A DNA stretch of 64,000 nt. It comes from Bog-473 sp052140165 (lineage in GTDB: Bacteria; Actinomycetota; Acidimicrobiia; Acidimicrobiales; RAAP-2). How positions within the stretch are numbered: the first letter of the stretch is position 1; every line of letters begins with the position of its first letter. The stretch lies in contig JBKQUM010000041.1 in assembly GCA_052140165.1 (NCBI GenBank), positions 56,330 through 120,329 of the forward strand, in the 5' to 3' direction. The notes beneath the pieces were generated by a model. The model was not told where the DNA came from and searched no databases. It saw only the letters and a list, made by a program, of their open reading frames with translations. The translations under genes were made by a program, and so were the position numbers. Below, piece after piece: positions 50,163 through 59,071 of this stretch.

Positions 50163-51332
50163 GTGGAGCTGGATGACTTCGGCGAGGCGCTCAGTGCGCT
50201 CGTGTCAGCGGGGGCGCAGAACTACGGTGACTGCACGTCCATCGAGGTGCTCCACCGCGAGCTCGCCCGCTTCGAGGCGTTCGTCACCGAGGCCACCGCC
50301 GCGTTCGAGGCGGGTGAGGAGTGGGCGGCCGATGGCGCCAGGACCGCTGCAGCCTGGATCTCCACTCGCTGTCGGGTCCCGCGCCCGGTTGCCCGGCGGC
50401 GGGTCCGCCTCGGCCGGACGTTGCGCCACCTGCCGTGCTGCGCCGAGGCGTGGCGGGAGGGCCAGATCGGGGCCGAGCATGCCCGGGCCATCGCCTCCGC
50501 CCGGCGCCACCGCACCGAGGCGTCCATGGAGCGCGACGAGCCGATGCTCGTCGCCCAGGCGTGCGAGTTGGGCTTCGACGACTTCGAGCGGGCACTCGAG
50601 TACTGGAAGCAGCTGGCCGACCCCGAGGGGGCCGACGCTGCCGACGAGGAACGCCGCGCGTCGCGCACGGTGTACCTCGAGGCGAGCTACTCGGGCATGT
50701 GGCTGGGGCAGATGACCCTCGACCCGGTGTCGGGCGCCATCGTCTCGGCCGAGCTCAACCGCCTGGAGCGCCAGCTCTTCGAGGCCGACTGCGCGGAGGC
50801 CAAGGAGCGGCTGGGCCGCAATCCCCGTATCGACCAGCTGACGCGGACCTCGGCCCAGCGCCGGGCCGACGCCCTCGTCGAGATGGCGACCCGGAGCCGC
50901 ACTGCGCCGGCCGACGGCATCCGGCCCGCACCCCTCTTCAGCGTCTTCGTCGGGTACGAGACGATCCGAGGACGCATCTGCGAGCTCGAGAACGGGACCG
51001 TCCTCGCTCCCTCGGCTCTGGTGCCGTGGCTGGACTCGGCCTACTTCGAGCGGGCCATCTTCTCGCCCGGCGGCCGCGTCGACGTCAGCGTGCGGGCCCG
51101 GCTCTTCAGCGGGGGCACCCGCCGGGCGATCGAGCTGAGGGACCGCATCTGCACCCACCCGTACTGCTACGAGCCGGCCGAGAGCTGCCAGGCCGACCAC
51201 ATCCAGCCCTACGCCGATGGTGGCCCGACGACCCAGGAGAACGGACGGCTGCTCTGTGGGTTCCACAACCGGCTGCGGAACCAGCGGGACCGCCGGGAAC
51301 GCCCGCCACCGTCCTCGGTGACGGCGGCCTGA
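50163..51332 (+). CDS. DUF222 / HNH endonuclease (13E12-repeat family)
   Basis: A 389-residue protein with a long helical DUF222 region (about 1-300) and a C-terminal HNH nuclease domain. The nuclease has RICTHPYC, ADHIQPYADGG and the final H-N of LLCGFHNRLRNQ, so the H-N-H residues and zinc-type Cys pairs are intact. This family exists in many copies in actinobacterial genomes and is linked to REP13E12-like elements, but no ends or direct repeats are visible here. The start is GTG 50163, with no strong ribosome site. Confidence 0.9.
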   Translation: MELDDFGEALSALVSAGAQNYGDCTSIEVLHRELARFEAFVTEATAAFEAGEEWAADGARTAAAWISTRCRVPRPVARRRVRLGRTLRHLPCCAEAWREGQIGAEHARAIASARRHRTEASMERDEPMLVAQACELGFDDFERALEYWKQLADPEGADAADEERRASRTVYLEASYSGMWLGQMTLDPVSGAIVSAELNRLERQLFEADCAEAKERLGRNPRIDQLTRTSAQRRADALVEMATRSRTAPADGIRPAPLFSVFVGYETIRGRICELENGTVLAPSALVPWLDSAYFERAIFSPGGRVDVSVRARLFSGGTRRAIELRDRICTHPYCYEPAESCQADHIQPYADGGPTTQENGRLLCGFHNRLRNQRDRRERPPPSSVTAA

Positions 51333-51347
51333 GGCGACCGGCAGCCG

Positions 51348-52103
51348 TCAGGACCGGTCGGAAACGAGCAGTCGATACCCCACGTCCACCGAGTCGAGGT
51401 CCGAGAGGTCCGCGTGCCGCCTCTGCCACGCGCCGCTGGCCAGGTCGGCCTCGAGACGCCCGATCGCCCTGGCCACCACGGCGGGGTCGGCCAGGGCCAG
51501 CCCGGAGGCGTTCGCCCGCACCGCCGGATTCAGGTAGGCCTCCGGTCGGCACCAGTACGCGCCGAGGACGCCGTCCCGCATGTCGCGCGGCACGGGGAGC
51601 GCCACCGACGTCATGGCCTCGATTGCGGCCGCGATGTCGTCTGCCGGCGGCCCGCACCGCCGGGTGTGGTCGCCGACCTCGGGTAGGTACTCGTCGAGCA
51701 GCCAGAAGTGGGAGTGGATCTCGAAGTCGATGGCGAGGACGACGCGCCGAGGTGCGATCCGGCACAGCTCGGCCAGGCCGGCGGCCGCATCGTCCCAGTG
51801 GTGGACGGTCAGGATCGCCAGGGCGACGTCGGCGCACCCCGAGGGCAGCGGCAGCGCGGCGGCGCCGGCTCGCACGGCGGGGGCGGCGCCGGGGGGGCGT
51901 TGCGCCACCATGACGCCCGACGGCTCCATGGCGACGACGGCACAGTGCGTCGGCTCGTACGAGCCGGACCCGGCACCGACGTTCACCACGAGGCCGCCCG
52001 TGGGGGCGCCGAGGTGGTCGGCGACGACGGCGGCCCAGCGGGGGTCGGGTCGCCGATGGGCGACGTAGCCCCGCCCGATGGTGTCGTAGACGGGCGAGGC
52101 CAC
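51348..52103 (-). CDS. Class I SAM-dependent methyltransferase
   Basis: A 251-residue methyltransferase. Motif I is VVNVGAGSGSYEP (about 39-51), the acidic end of strand 2 is in VAMEPSGVMV, and LAILTVHHWDD carries motif IV, the pattern of the Methyltransf_11 group. The substrate is unknown. The GTG start at 52103 lies 16 bases after the thiolase stop on the same strand, so it may be the third gene of the Zn-ribbon/thiolase operon. It is convergent with the HNH gene. Confidence 0.85.
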   Translation of the reverse strand: MASPVYDTIGRGYVAHRRPDPRWAAVVADHLGAPTGGLVVNVGAGSGSYEPTHCAVVAMEPSGVMVAQRPPGAAPAVRAGAAALPLPSGCADVALAILTVHHWDDAAAGLAELCRIAPRRVVLAIDFEIHSHFWLLDEYLPEVGDHTRRCGPPADDIAAAIEAMTSVALPVPRDMRDGVLGAYWCRPEAYLNPAVRANASGLALADPAVVARAIGRLEADLASGAWQRRHADLSDLDSVDVGYRLLVSDRS

Positions 52104-52119
52104 TGCCGCGCGAGGGGCT

Positions 52120-53331
52120 CTAGGCCGCCGACTTCTCCAGGATGTGGATGCCGCAGGCCGAGCCCAGCCCGATGACGTGGGTCAGGCCGACCTTCGCACC
52201 GGGAATCTGGCGGTCGCCGGCCTCCCCGCGCAGGTGGGTGGCCACCTCCCACACGTTGGCGATGCCGGTGGCGGCGATCGGGTGGCCCTTGGACTCGAGG
52301 CCGCCCGACACGTTCACCGGGGTCGTGCCGTCGCGCCAGGTTGCGCCGGAGTTGAAGAAGTCCGCCGCGCCGCCCCGCTCGCACAGCCCGAGGTTGTCGT
52401 AGTGCACCAGCTCGGCAGTGGCGAAGCAGTCGTGCAGCTCCACCAGGTTGAGGTCCTGCGGGCCGACACCGGCCTGCTCGTAGGCCTGGGCGGCCGCGTT
52501 GCGGGTCAGGTCGTTGACGTTGGGCAGCACCTGGCACGCCTCCTCCCACGGGTCCGTGGTCAGGATGGAGGCCGAGATCTTCACCGCCCGCTTCTGCTGC
52601 TCCAGCGACAACGTCTTGAGCTTCGACCCCGACACCACGACGGCCGCCGCCGCCCCGTCGCAGTTGGCCGAGCACATGGGCCGCGTGTTGGGGTAGGCGA
52701 TCATCACGTCGTTCATGATCTCGTCGAGCGTCATCTTCTTGGTGTAGGCCGCCAGCGGGTTCAGCGTCGAGTGGGAGTGGTTCTTCTCGCTGATCTTGGC
52801 GAACAGCTCGAAGCTGGTGCCGCCGTAGCGGTGGCCGTACTCCATGCCGATCTGGGCGAACACGCCGGGCATCGTCTCGGTGCCCACGCGCCCGTCGATG
52901 CCGGCCACCGAACCGAAGCGTCCTGACGGGGTCCAGGTGTTGTCGTCGCTCTTGCGGCTCCCGCCGGCGAGGAGCCCGGCACCGGCCAGCTTCTCCACGC
53001 CCACGGCCAGGCCCATGTCGACCTCGCCCGCCTTGATCGCCATGCACGCCACCCGCAGCGCCGTGGCCCCGGTGGCGCAGGCGTTGGACACGTTGTACAC
53101 CGGGATGCCGGTCTGGCCCAGCTGCTTCTGGAGCATCTGTCCGGTCGGTGCCATGGCCATCATGAGGTTGCCGGCACCGATGATGCCGATGTCCTTCATC
53201 GTGACGCCTCCGTCGGCCAGCGCGCCCTGCACCGCTTCCGAACCCAGGTCGACGATGTCCTTGTCGGGATGCTTGCCGAACTTGGTCATGTGGATCCCGA
53301 GGATCCAGAGCTCCTCTGATGCCGATGCCAT
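52120..53331 (-). CDS. Thiolase family protein (SCP-x / lipid-transfer type)
   Basis: A 403-residue thiolase-fold protein of the sterol-carrier-protein-x type. The nucleophile Cys lies in VSNACATGATALR (about 86-88), with later motifs HDCFATAELV, SGGLESKGHPIAATG and GSACGIHIL. The catalytic Cys is present, which favours thiolase chemistry over the Cys-less Ltp2-type retro-aldolases. A DUF35 zinc-ribbon/OB partner gene precedes it by five bases, as usual for this group. Substrate: a branched or steroid-like acyl-CoA is plausible. Confidence 0.87.
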   Translation of the reverse strand: MASASEELWILGIHMTKFGKHPDKDIVDLGSEAVQGALADGGVTMKDIGIIGAGNLMMAMAPTGQMLQKQLGQTGIPVYNVSNACATGATALRVACMAIKAGEVDMGLAVGVEKLAGAGLLAGGSRKSDDNTWTPSGRFGSVAGIDGRVGTETMPGVFAQIGMEYGHRYGGTSFELFAKISEKNHSHSTLNPLAAYTKKMTLDEIMNDVMIAYPNTRPMCSANCDGAAAAVVVSGSKLKTLSLEQQKRAVKISASILTTDPWEEACQVLPNVNDLTRNAAAQAYEQAGVGPQDLNLVELHDCFATAELVHYDNLGLCERGGAADFFNSGATWRDGTTPVNVSGGLESKGHPIAATGIANVWEVATHLRGEAGDRQIPGAKVGLTHVIGLGSACGIHILEKSAA

Positions 53332-53336
53332 CGTGG

Positions 53337-53738
53337 TCAACCTCCCAGGGGTTCGAAGCCGAAGCCGACCGCTTCGGTGCCGTTGTCGTCCGTGCCGATG
53401 ACCTCGGTGGCCAGGCGCACCTTCATGCCCGTGGTCACGTGCTCGGGGTCGGGGGTCACGTTGATCAGGTTCGCCCGCACGCTGGTGCCCTCGCAGTCGA
53501 CCACGGCGGCCACGAAGGGCACCGGGATCCCGGGGGCGGCGAAGGACACGATGGTGAACGTGCGCACCTCGCCCGTGGTGGGCACGTCGACCCTCTTGAA
53601 ACCGGTCCCCTCGCACGAGGCGCAGGCGTTGCGGCGGTCGAAGTAGCGGGCCCCGCACGAGGTGCACTCGTTGGCCACCAGGTGGGGGTCGTCCCCCAGC
53701 ACCAGGTAGTCGACGAGCGGGATCTGTTGCGCCATCAT
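53337..53738 (-). CDS. Zn-ribbon OB-fold protein (DUF35, thiolase partner)
   Basis: A 133-residue DUF35 protein. The rubredoxin-like zinc ribbon is CTSCGARYFDRRNACASC (about 25-42), followed by an OB-fold (TTGEVRTFTIV, VDCEGTSVRANLINV). Such proteins bind SCP-x/Ltp2-type thiolases and are required for their activity. The thiolase gene follows five bases later, confirming the pair. Two adjacent ATGs (53738, 53735) are possible starts. Confidence 0.9.
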   Translation of the reverse strand: MMAQQIPLVDYLVLGDDPHLVANECTSCGARYFDRRNACASCEGTGFKRVDVPTTGEVRTFTIVSFAAPGIPVPFVAAVVDCEGTSVRANLINVTPDPEHVTTGMKVRLATEVIGTDDNGTEAVGFGFEPLGG

Positions 53739-53756
53739 GCCCCCAAGTTCGAGTCC

Positions 53757-53771
53757 GAGAATCTTGTTCTC
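53757..53771. promoter_or_regulatory. Candidate operator upstream of the DUF35-thiolase genes
   Basis: GAGAATCTTGTTCTC has perfect five-base arms GAGAA/TTCTC around a five-base centre, in the gap between the divergent DUF35 and aldo-keto reductase genes. It loosely recalls lipid-regulator sites of the AACnnGTT type but the spacing differs. A second inverted repeat, TAGCGG (53776) with CCGCTA (53796), lies next to it. Confidence 0.3.
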
Positions 53772-53841
53772 AATGTAGCGGGAGTTGGAAATGAACCGCT
53801 AATCGGGCCGCTCTCGACGCGGGGCCACTAGGTTCGGGCTC

Positions 53842-54813
53842 ATGCGATACACACATCTGGGCCGCACCGGCCTCCGGGTCAGCCGTATCTGCCTGGGCAC
53901 GATGAACTTCGGGCCCGAGACGGACGAGCCGACCTCGTTCTCCATCATGGACTCGGCCCTGGAGGCCGGGATCAACTTCTTCGACACGGCGAACGTCTAC
54001 GGGCGCTCCGAGGGGCGGGGGGCGACCGAGGAGATCGTCGGCCGCTGGTTCGCGCAGGGCGGCGAACGGCGCGAGAAGACGGTGATCGCCACCAAGCTCT
54101 ACGGGGACATGGGGGAGTGGCCGAACGAGGGCCGGCTCTCGGCGCTCAACATCCGCCGTGCGTGCGAGGCCAGCCTGCGGCGACTCCAGACCGACTACAT
54201 CGACCTCTACCAGATGCACCACATCGATCGGGGCACCGGCTGGGACGAGATATGGGAGGCGATGGAGGTCCTGCGGGCGCAGGGCAAGGTGCTGTACGTC
54301 GGGTCCTCCAACTTCGCCGGTTGGCACATCGCCAGGGCCCAGGAGGCCGCCGCCCGCCGCAACTTCATGGGCTTGGTCAGCGAGCAGTCCATCTACAACC
54401 TGATCGTGCGCAACGTCGAGGTCGAGGTGCTCCCGGCGGCCGAGGCCTACGGGCTCGGCGTCATCCCGTGGTCACCGCTCCAGGGCGGGCTGCTCGGCGG
54501 CGTGGTGCGCAAGGAGCGCGACGGGAGCCGTCGCTACGCCGGCCGTGCCGCCGGGACGATCGAGGCGCGGCGGCCGCAGCTCGAGGCGTACGAGGATCTC
54601 TGCGCCGAGGTGGGCGAGGACCCGGGCACCGTCGGGCTGGCCTGGCTGCTGACCCGTCCCGCCGTCACGGGCCCGATCGTCGGCCCCCGGACGCCCGAGC
54701 ACCTCGACTCGGCACTGCGGGCGGTGGAGGTCACGCTGGACGACAAAGTGCTGGCCCGCCTCGACGAGATCTTCCCGGGCCACCGGACGGCCCCGGAGGA
54801 CTACGCCTGGTGA
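53842..54813 (+). CDS. Aldo/keto reductase
   Basis: A 323-residue (beta/alpha)8 aldo-keto reductase of the YajO/Tas-like branch. The catalytic tetrad is visible: Asp and Tyr in FFDTANVYGRSEG, Lys in VIATKLYG and His in QMHHID. The NADPH-binding end (SPLQGGLLGGV, VGPRTPEHLDSALRA) is typical. The ATG at 53842 starts directly with MRYTHLGRTGLRVSRICLGT, the family N-terminus. The gene stands alone on its strand; no substrate can be inferred. Confidence 0.92.
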   Translation: MRYTHLGRTGLRVSRICLGTMNFGPETDEPTSFSIMDSALEAGINFFDTANVYGRSEGRGATEEIVGRWFAQGGERREKTVIATKLYGDMGEWPNEGRLSALNIRRACEASLRRLQTDYIDLYQMHHIDRGTGWDEIWEAMEVLRAQGKVLYVGSSNFAGWHIARAQEAAARRNFMGLVSEQSIYNLIVRNVEVEVLPAAEAYGLGVIPWSPLQGGLLGGVVRKERDGSRRYAGRAAGTIEARRPQLEAYEDLCAEVGEDPGTVGLAWLLTRPAVTGPIVGPRTPEHLDSALRAVEVTLDDKVLARLDEIFPGHRTAPEDYAW

Positions 54814-54855
54814 GGGCATCGCGGCGCGAGGCGGTGTCACAGGGGTAGCCCCGAA

Positions 54856-55113
54856 TCAGTCGCTGACCCACCTCACGCTGACGGCGCACCGGTCCCCGTC
54901 GAAGGTCTCGCGCAGAGCCGCCTGGAACCGGCGCTCCACCTCCTCCTGCATCTCCGCAGAGGGCGGGCCCCGCAGCTGCGCCTGCACCCTCACGAACAGG
55001 ATGTCGCCCCAGCCGCGCGTCGCCTCGATCGGCCCGATCCTGACGAGCTCCGGCTCTCCGGCAGCCGCTGACGCGATGGCCCGTCGTATTTCCGCCAGCT
55101 CGCGGACGTTCAT
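54856..55113 (-). CDS. Small hypothetical protein
   Basis: An 85-residue protein starting at ATG 55113. It has a helical N-terminus (VRELAEIRRAIASAAAG), a strand-like FVRVQAQL, a second helix (EEVERRFQAALRETF) and a final strand. No motif or family is recognised. Balanced composition and codon use like its neighbours argue that it is real, but no ribosome site is obvious. It is convergent with the aldo-keto reductase gene. Confidence 0.5.
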   Translation of the reverse strand: MNVRELAEIRRAIASAAAGEPELVRIGPIEATRGWGDILFVRVQAQLRGPPSAEMQEEVERRFQAALRETFDGDRCAVSVRWVSD

Positions 55114-55317
55114 TGTGTGGCGAGTGGCAGCGTTACTGCATGCACATCGCCCTCCGAGCGCGAATCTCCGCAGCATCTCACTGCGCGTCACACGATCATG
55201 CGCAACGGGGTGAGAGCCCACCAGGGTCAAAGGTCCACACATGTGTGCGCGCGACGCGTCGGATTTCCCCTATAGGGACGCTGCGAATGAGGGAAAGCGA
55301 CCGGCCGGCCGGGTGTG

Positions 55318-57561
55318 CTAGGGCGTGACGGTCGTGGCCAGCTCGGGTTCGGCCTCGGTCTCGTCCTCGTCGATCGGATGGGCCGCCAGGTCGTCGGCGT
55401 CGACGGCGAGGCGAGGCAGCGCCCGGTCGAGCCACTTCGGGAACCACCAGTTCGCCTTGCCGAAGAGCATCATCACCGAGGGCACGATCGCCATGCGGAT
55501 GAACACCGCGTCGACGAGGATGCCGCCGGCGAGCCCGATGCCGAACTCCTTGATCACGCGCTCCCCGCCGAGGATGAAGGAGCCGAACACCAGGATCATG
55601 ATCAGGGCGGCGGCGGTGATCGTCTTGCCCGTGGCGGCCAGCCCGTTGCGCACCGCGACCCGGTTGTCGCCGCCCGACTTGATGTACTCCTCGTGCATCC
55701 GCGACACGAGGAACACCTGGTAGTCCATGGACAGGCCGAACAGGATCGCGAACAGCATCACGGGGAGGAAGGCCTCCACCGGGCTCGTGCCTTCGAGGCT
55801 GATCAGCGAGCCTCCGTACCCCCACTGGAAGACCGCCACCAGGATCCCGAAGGCGGCGCCGATGGAGAGGAGGTTCATGCAGGCGGCGGTCAGCGGGATG
55901 ACGAAGCTGCGGAACACCGTCATCAGGAGCAGGAACGACAGCAGCACCACCAGCCCGATGAAGAGCGGCAGCTTGGAGCTGAGCACGTTGGAGAAGTCGA
56001 TGAAGATGGCGGTCGTCCCGCCCACCAGGAATTTGACACCCGAGTCGCCGACCGCCTGGGGGATGGTGTCGCCTCGTAGGTGGTTGACCAGGTCGGTGGT
56101 GCTGGCGTCCTGGGGAGCCGAGCCGGGGTAGACGTTGACGAGCACGACATCACCGCTCCCGGTCTTGCTCGGGATGTAGACAGGCTCTGCCACCCGGGCC
56201 ACGTCGGACTGCTGTGCGACGTCGTGCACCAACGTGTCGACGACCGCGTGCTGATCGGGCTGCACGACGGCCACGAGCATCAGGGGCCCGTTGAAGCCGG
56301 GCCCGAACCCCTTGGACAGCATGTCGAAGGCCACCCGGGTCGGGGTGCCCGCCGGGTCGGTCCCCTGGTCGGCCGAGCCCAGCTGGAGCGAGAAGAACGG
56401 CAGGGCGAGGATCACGATCACGAGCAGCGCCGCGCCGGCCGAGACCCACGGCTTGCGCTGGACCCGGTCGGCCCACTTGGGCCAGAAGCCCTGGTTGTCG
56501 GCGCCCACGATGCGCGGACCGTTCTCGGCCAGGTTTCGCTTCTGCTTCCGGCTCATCACCTTGGGCCCGATGAACCCCAGCAGGGCGGGCAGGAGGGTCA
56601 GTGCCGCGAGCATGGTCAGGGCCACGCCGATGGCGGCTGCCAGGGCCAGCCCGTAAAGGAAGCTCACGCCGAGGGCGAACATCCCGAGCAACGCGATGCA
56701 CACGATGATGCCGGCGAAGAGGACCGCCCGGCCCGAGGTGTTGACCGAGTTGACGATGGAGGACTCGACGTCTCGTCCGGCCACCAGTCCCTGCCGGTGC
56801 CGCGTCACGATGAACAGGGCGTAGTCCACCCCGACGCCGAGGCCGATGAGGAGCATGAGCTCCGGCGAGATCGACGGCATGCCGATGGCATGGCTCACCA
56901 CGCCGATGATGCCGACGGCGGTGCCCAGGGCGAAGAGCGCCGAGATGATCGGCAGGATGGCGGCGAAGACGGAGCCGAACACGAGGAGCAGGACGACGAG
57001 GGCGAGCAGGACGCCCAGACCGGTACTGCTGAAGGACGGGTTGTTGGCCTGTTCGGCCAGCTGTCCCGTGACGGCGACGGTGAGGCCGTCGCCCGACGTG
57101 CTGGTCACGTCGTGGACGAACTTCTTCGACTCCGCGCCCGAGATGTTGTTGGCCAACTTGTCGAAGGTGACCTGGAGGAACCCGACGGTCTTGTCCGCGT
57201 TGATGTTCGACGTGCTGACGAGGTTGCCGGACGCGTCGTAGGGACTCACCGCATCCGAGACGTGGGGCAGCGCCTTGATGTCGGCCACCATCTTGTCGAT
57301 CCGTTGGCCGACGGCAGGGTCGGTCAGGCTGGTGCCGCCCGAGGTGCCGAAGACCACCTGCTCGGTGTCGCCGGACTGCGCCGGCGCCACGGACTTCAAC
57401 AGGTTGATGGCATCGGCGGACTCCGTGTGGGGGAAGTTGAAGTTGTCGGAGTACGCGGTGCCCACCTGCTGCACCATGAAGATGGATCCCACGAGGACGA
57501 GGAGCCACAGAAGGACGACGATGCGACGATGACGGACACACCACCCGGCCAGGGTGCGCAT
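55318..57561 (-). CDS. MMPL/RND family transporter
   Basis: A 747-residue RND-type exporter of the MMPL branch: one N-terminal helix, an external domain, five helices, a second external domain and six final helices. Proton-relay Asp-Tyr pairs are in GLGVGVDYALFIVTRHRQ and LFGLSMDYQVFLVSRMHEEY. Such proteins export lipids or hydrophobic compounds. A 35-residue acidic C-terminus (DEDETEAEPE) lies in the cytosol. The ATG at 57561 was chosen as the start of the first helix (MRTLAGWCVRHRR); the frame continues upstream to 57597. Confidence 0.92.
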   Translation of the reverse strand: MRTLAGWCVRHRRIVVLLWLLVLVGSIFMVQQVGTAYSDNFNFPHTESADAINLLKSVAPAQSGDTEQVVFGTSGGTSLTDPAVGQRIDKMVADIKALPHVSDAVSPYDASGNLVSTSNINADKTVGFLQVTFDKLANNISGAESKKFVHDVTSTSGDGLTVAVTGQLAEQANNPSFSSTGLGVLLALVVLLLVFGSVFAAILPIISALFALGTAVGIIGVVSHAIGMPSISPELMLLIGLGVGVDYALFIVTRHRQGLVAGRDVESSIVNSVNTSGRAVLFAGIIVCIALLGMFALGVSFLYGLALAAAIGVALTMLAALTLLPALLGFIGPKVMSRKQKRNLAENGPRIVGADNQGFWPKWADRVQRKPWVSAGAALLVIVILALPFFSLQLGSADQGTDPAGTPTRVAFDMLSKGFGPGFNGPLMLVAVVQPDQHAVVDTLVHDVAQQSDVARVAEPVYIPSKTGSGDVVLVNVYPGSAPQDASTTDLVNHLRGDTIPQAVGDSGVKFLVGGTTAIFIDFSNVLSSKLPLFIGLVVLLSFLLLMTVFRSFVIPLTAACMNLLSIGAAFGILVAVFQWGYGGSLISLEGTSPVEAFLPVMLFAILFGLSMDYQVFLVSRMHEEYIKSGGDNRVAVRNGLAATGKTITAAALIMILVFGSFILGGERVIKEFGIGLAGGILVDAVFIRMAIVPSVMMLFGKANWWFPKWLDRALPRLAVDADDLAAHPIDEDETEAEPELATTVTP

Positions 57562-57669
57562 TAGGGAGATCTCCTCAAGAACGTTCGACGCCGTCACCAG
57601 CCGGCGTCACAGGCACGGACCAATGGTATCGGCACCCCGGACGGTCCTCGTTTCAGGGAGGTCCTCGAT

Positions 57670-58143
57670 TCAGGCACCACCGGCCAGGTGCGCGAGCGCA
57701 TTGAAGACGGGGAGGGCCAGCCGGTCGACCGACGTCGCCGAGCGGGCCACCAGGCGCCCCGCCAGGACCGGGTGCTCCTCGGGGATCTCGAAGAATTGCC
57801 GCCGGCTCAGCGTGAACAGGGTGAGCGGTGACAGGGCGACGACGGCGATGGGGGACCGCAGCTCGTTGAGGAGCGAGTGCTCCGACCAGGTGTCGCCCCG
57901 GCCGAGCAGACCGATGGGCGTGCCGTCGCGCTGCACGACCGCATGCCCGCCGACGATGACGTGCCAGAGGCGGACGGGCACGTCCTGGGCCTGGATCACC
58001 TGACCCGGGTGGGCGCTCGAGACGTCGCAGCGGGCCACGAGGTCGTCCAGCTCCTGGCGGGGGAGCCCGGCGAAGAGGTCCATGGAGCGCAGCGCCTGGG
58101 CGAGGCCATCGTCGGTCTCGTGATGGGGGGCATCGGTGCGCAC
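57670..58143 (-). CDS. Cyclic-nucleotide-binding (Crp-like) single-domain protein
   Basis: A 157-residue protein consisting of one cNMP-binding beta-barrel. It reads LFAGLPRQELDDLVARC, HPGQVIQAQDVPVRLWHVIVGGHAVVQRDG, GLLGRGDTWSEHSLLNELRSP and a closing helix, without a DNA-binding domain. The phosphate-binding cassette normally has G-E-x-x-(L/A)...R-(S/T); here it is S-E-H-S-L-L-N-E-L-R-S-P, close to canonical. The GTG start is five bases after the DUF1707 stop, so it belongs to the PspC-DUF1707 operon. Confidence 0.8.
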   Translation of the reverse strand: MRTDAPHHETDDGLAQALRSMDLFAGLPRQELDDLVARCDVSSAHPGQVIQAQDVPVRLWHVIVGGHAVVQRDGTPIGLLGRGDTWSEHSLLNELRSPIAVVALSPLTLFTLSRRQFFEIPEEHPVLAGRLVARSATSVDRLALPVFNALAHLAGGA

Positions 58144-58147
58144 GGCT

Positions 58148-58612
58148 TCAGCGGTCCATGACGGAGCCCGGGCGGCCGCCCTCGGGGTGGGGGTGCCAGT
58201 GGGCCCGGCTCGCCATCCGGCGCCAGAGCACGAAGCCGACGATGGCGAACAGCAGCCACGGCACGTGGTACATCGGGTAGAAGGGGAGCGTCGCTCCCGC
58301 TGCGATGGCCAGGAAGGCCACGAGGAAGACGAAGGGCAGGATGCGGCGGTGCCGCGGGGGCGGGGGCGGGGGTGGGCCCGGCAGCGGGGGGAGGTCGTGG
58401 AACAGCCCGTGGAGATCTCCCCGCGTGGTGGCCGACATGGCGATGTCGAGGCGGTTCTTGAACTCGACCTCGTCGAGCCGGCCCTCGGCGTAGTGGCGCG
58501 ACAGCTTGTCGGCCACGGCGTTGCGCTCGTCGTCCGACGCCCGCAGGCCGGCGTCGTAGGGCTGCGTCTCCCGGCGGCCCATCGGGTAGGCGGGGTCCCA
58601 GCGGTAGCGCAT
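58148..58612 (-). CDS. DUF1707 (SHOCT-like) membrane protein
   Basis: A 154-residue protein. The DUF1707 domain is at about 23-75 (LRASDDERNAVADKLSRHYA, EGRLDEVEFKNRLDIAMSA, TRGDLHGLFHDLP). A poly-Pro linker follows, then two membrane helices. DUF1707 proteins are common in actinobacterial envelope-stress loci. It lies between the PspC gene and the cNMP-binding gene on one strand. The ATG is preceded by GAGGAGA. Confidence 0.88.
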   Translation of the reverse strand: MRYRWDPAYPMGRRETQPYDAGLRASDDERNAVADKLSRHYAEGRLDEVEFKNRLDIAMSATTRGDLHGLFHDLPPLPGPPPPPPPRHRRILPFVFLVAFLAIAAGATLPFYPMYHVPWLLFAIVGFVLWRRMASRAHWHPHPEGGRPGSVMDR

Positions 58613-58650
58613 CGGGTCTCCTCTCGGTCGGTGTCTGGTGGGCAGGTCGG

Positions 58651-58684
58651 TCTGGTCTGTCTGGTCTGTCTGGTCTGTCTGGTG
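58651..58684. repeat. 9-bp minisatellite between pspC-like and DUF1707 genes
   Basis: TCTGGTCTG is repeated three times from 58651 with a partial fourth copy. It lies in the 75-base intergenic gap, upstream of the DUF1707 ribosome site. Copy-number change here would alter spacing between two operon genes without touching protein sequence. Confidence 0.85.
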
Positions 58685-58687
58685 CGC

Positions 58688-59071
58688 TCAGTAGGCGCTT
58701 CGGGCCCGCTCACGGGCCACGAGCTCTTCGGCGACCGAGACGTCGGAGTCCTCGTCGGGGATGAGCAGCCAGCCGGCGAGGTAGAGCGGCACGGCCAGTC
58801 CGCCGAGCAACGCCAGGGCGACGAAGCAGACGCGCACGATCGTCGGGTCGACGTCGAAGTAGTCGGCCACACCGGCGGCGACGCCGGCGAGCATGCGGCC
58901 ACGGCCGACGCGGTGGAGGCGCTGCTCGCCGGGATGTCCGGGATGTCCGGGATGTCCGGGATGTCCGGCCTGTCCGGCCTGTCCGGCCTGTCCGGCGTCA
59001 GCGCTCGGGGGGATTTGCTGGTGGGCCCCGTTGGCGGGGGCGTCGGGGGTCTCGTCGGGTGCGGTGTCCAT
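58688..59071 (-). CDS. PspC domain protein with repeat-bearing N-terminus
   Basis: A 127-residue protein with a PspC domain (about 53-105): RLHRVGRGRMLAGVAAGVAD, YFDVDPTIVRV and the membrane helix VALALLGGLAVPLYLAGWLLIP. Its N-terminal 50 residues are acidic and then contain G-Q-A and G-H-P tripeptide repeats encoded by a 9-bp minisatellite. PspC proteins sense or respond to envelope stress. It is divergent from a PspC-containing kinase gene. The ATG at 59071 is the natural start. Confidence 0.88.
   Translation of the reverse strand: MDTAPDETPDAPANGAHQQIPPSADAGQAGQAGQAGHPGHPGHPGHPGEQRLHRVGRGRMLAGVAAGVADYFDVDPTIVRVCFVALALLGGLAVPLYLAGWLLIPDEDSDVSVAEELVARERARSAY
58931..58993 (-). repeat. 9-bp coding minisatellite in the PspC gene
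   Basis: Seven 9-base units in a row on the plus strand: GGGATGTCC four times (58931-58966), then GGCCTGTCC three times (58967-58993). On the coding strand they give G-H-P four times and G-Q-A three times. The length is a multiple of three, so copy-number change keeps the frame. Confidence 0.9.

Noticed and set aside
50163..51332. Complete mobile element around the DUF222/HNH gene
   Set aside because: No inverted ends, target duplications or recombinase were seen on either side, so only the gene is reported.
55300..55316. CCGGCCGGCCGG palindrome and CACACATGTGTG near 55232 as operators of the MMPL gene
   Set aside because: They lie downstream of the MMPL stop, not in its promoter, and GC palindromes of this kind are frequent in such DNA.
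58651..58993. CRISPR array
   Set aside because: Repeats are 9-bp head-to-tail units without spacers.
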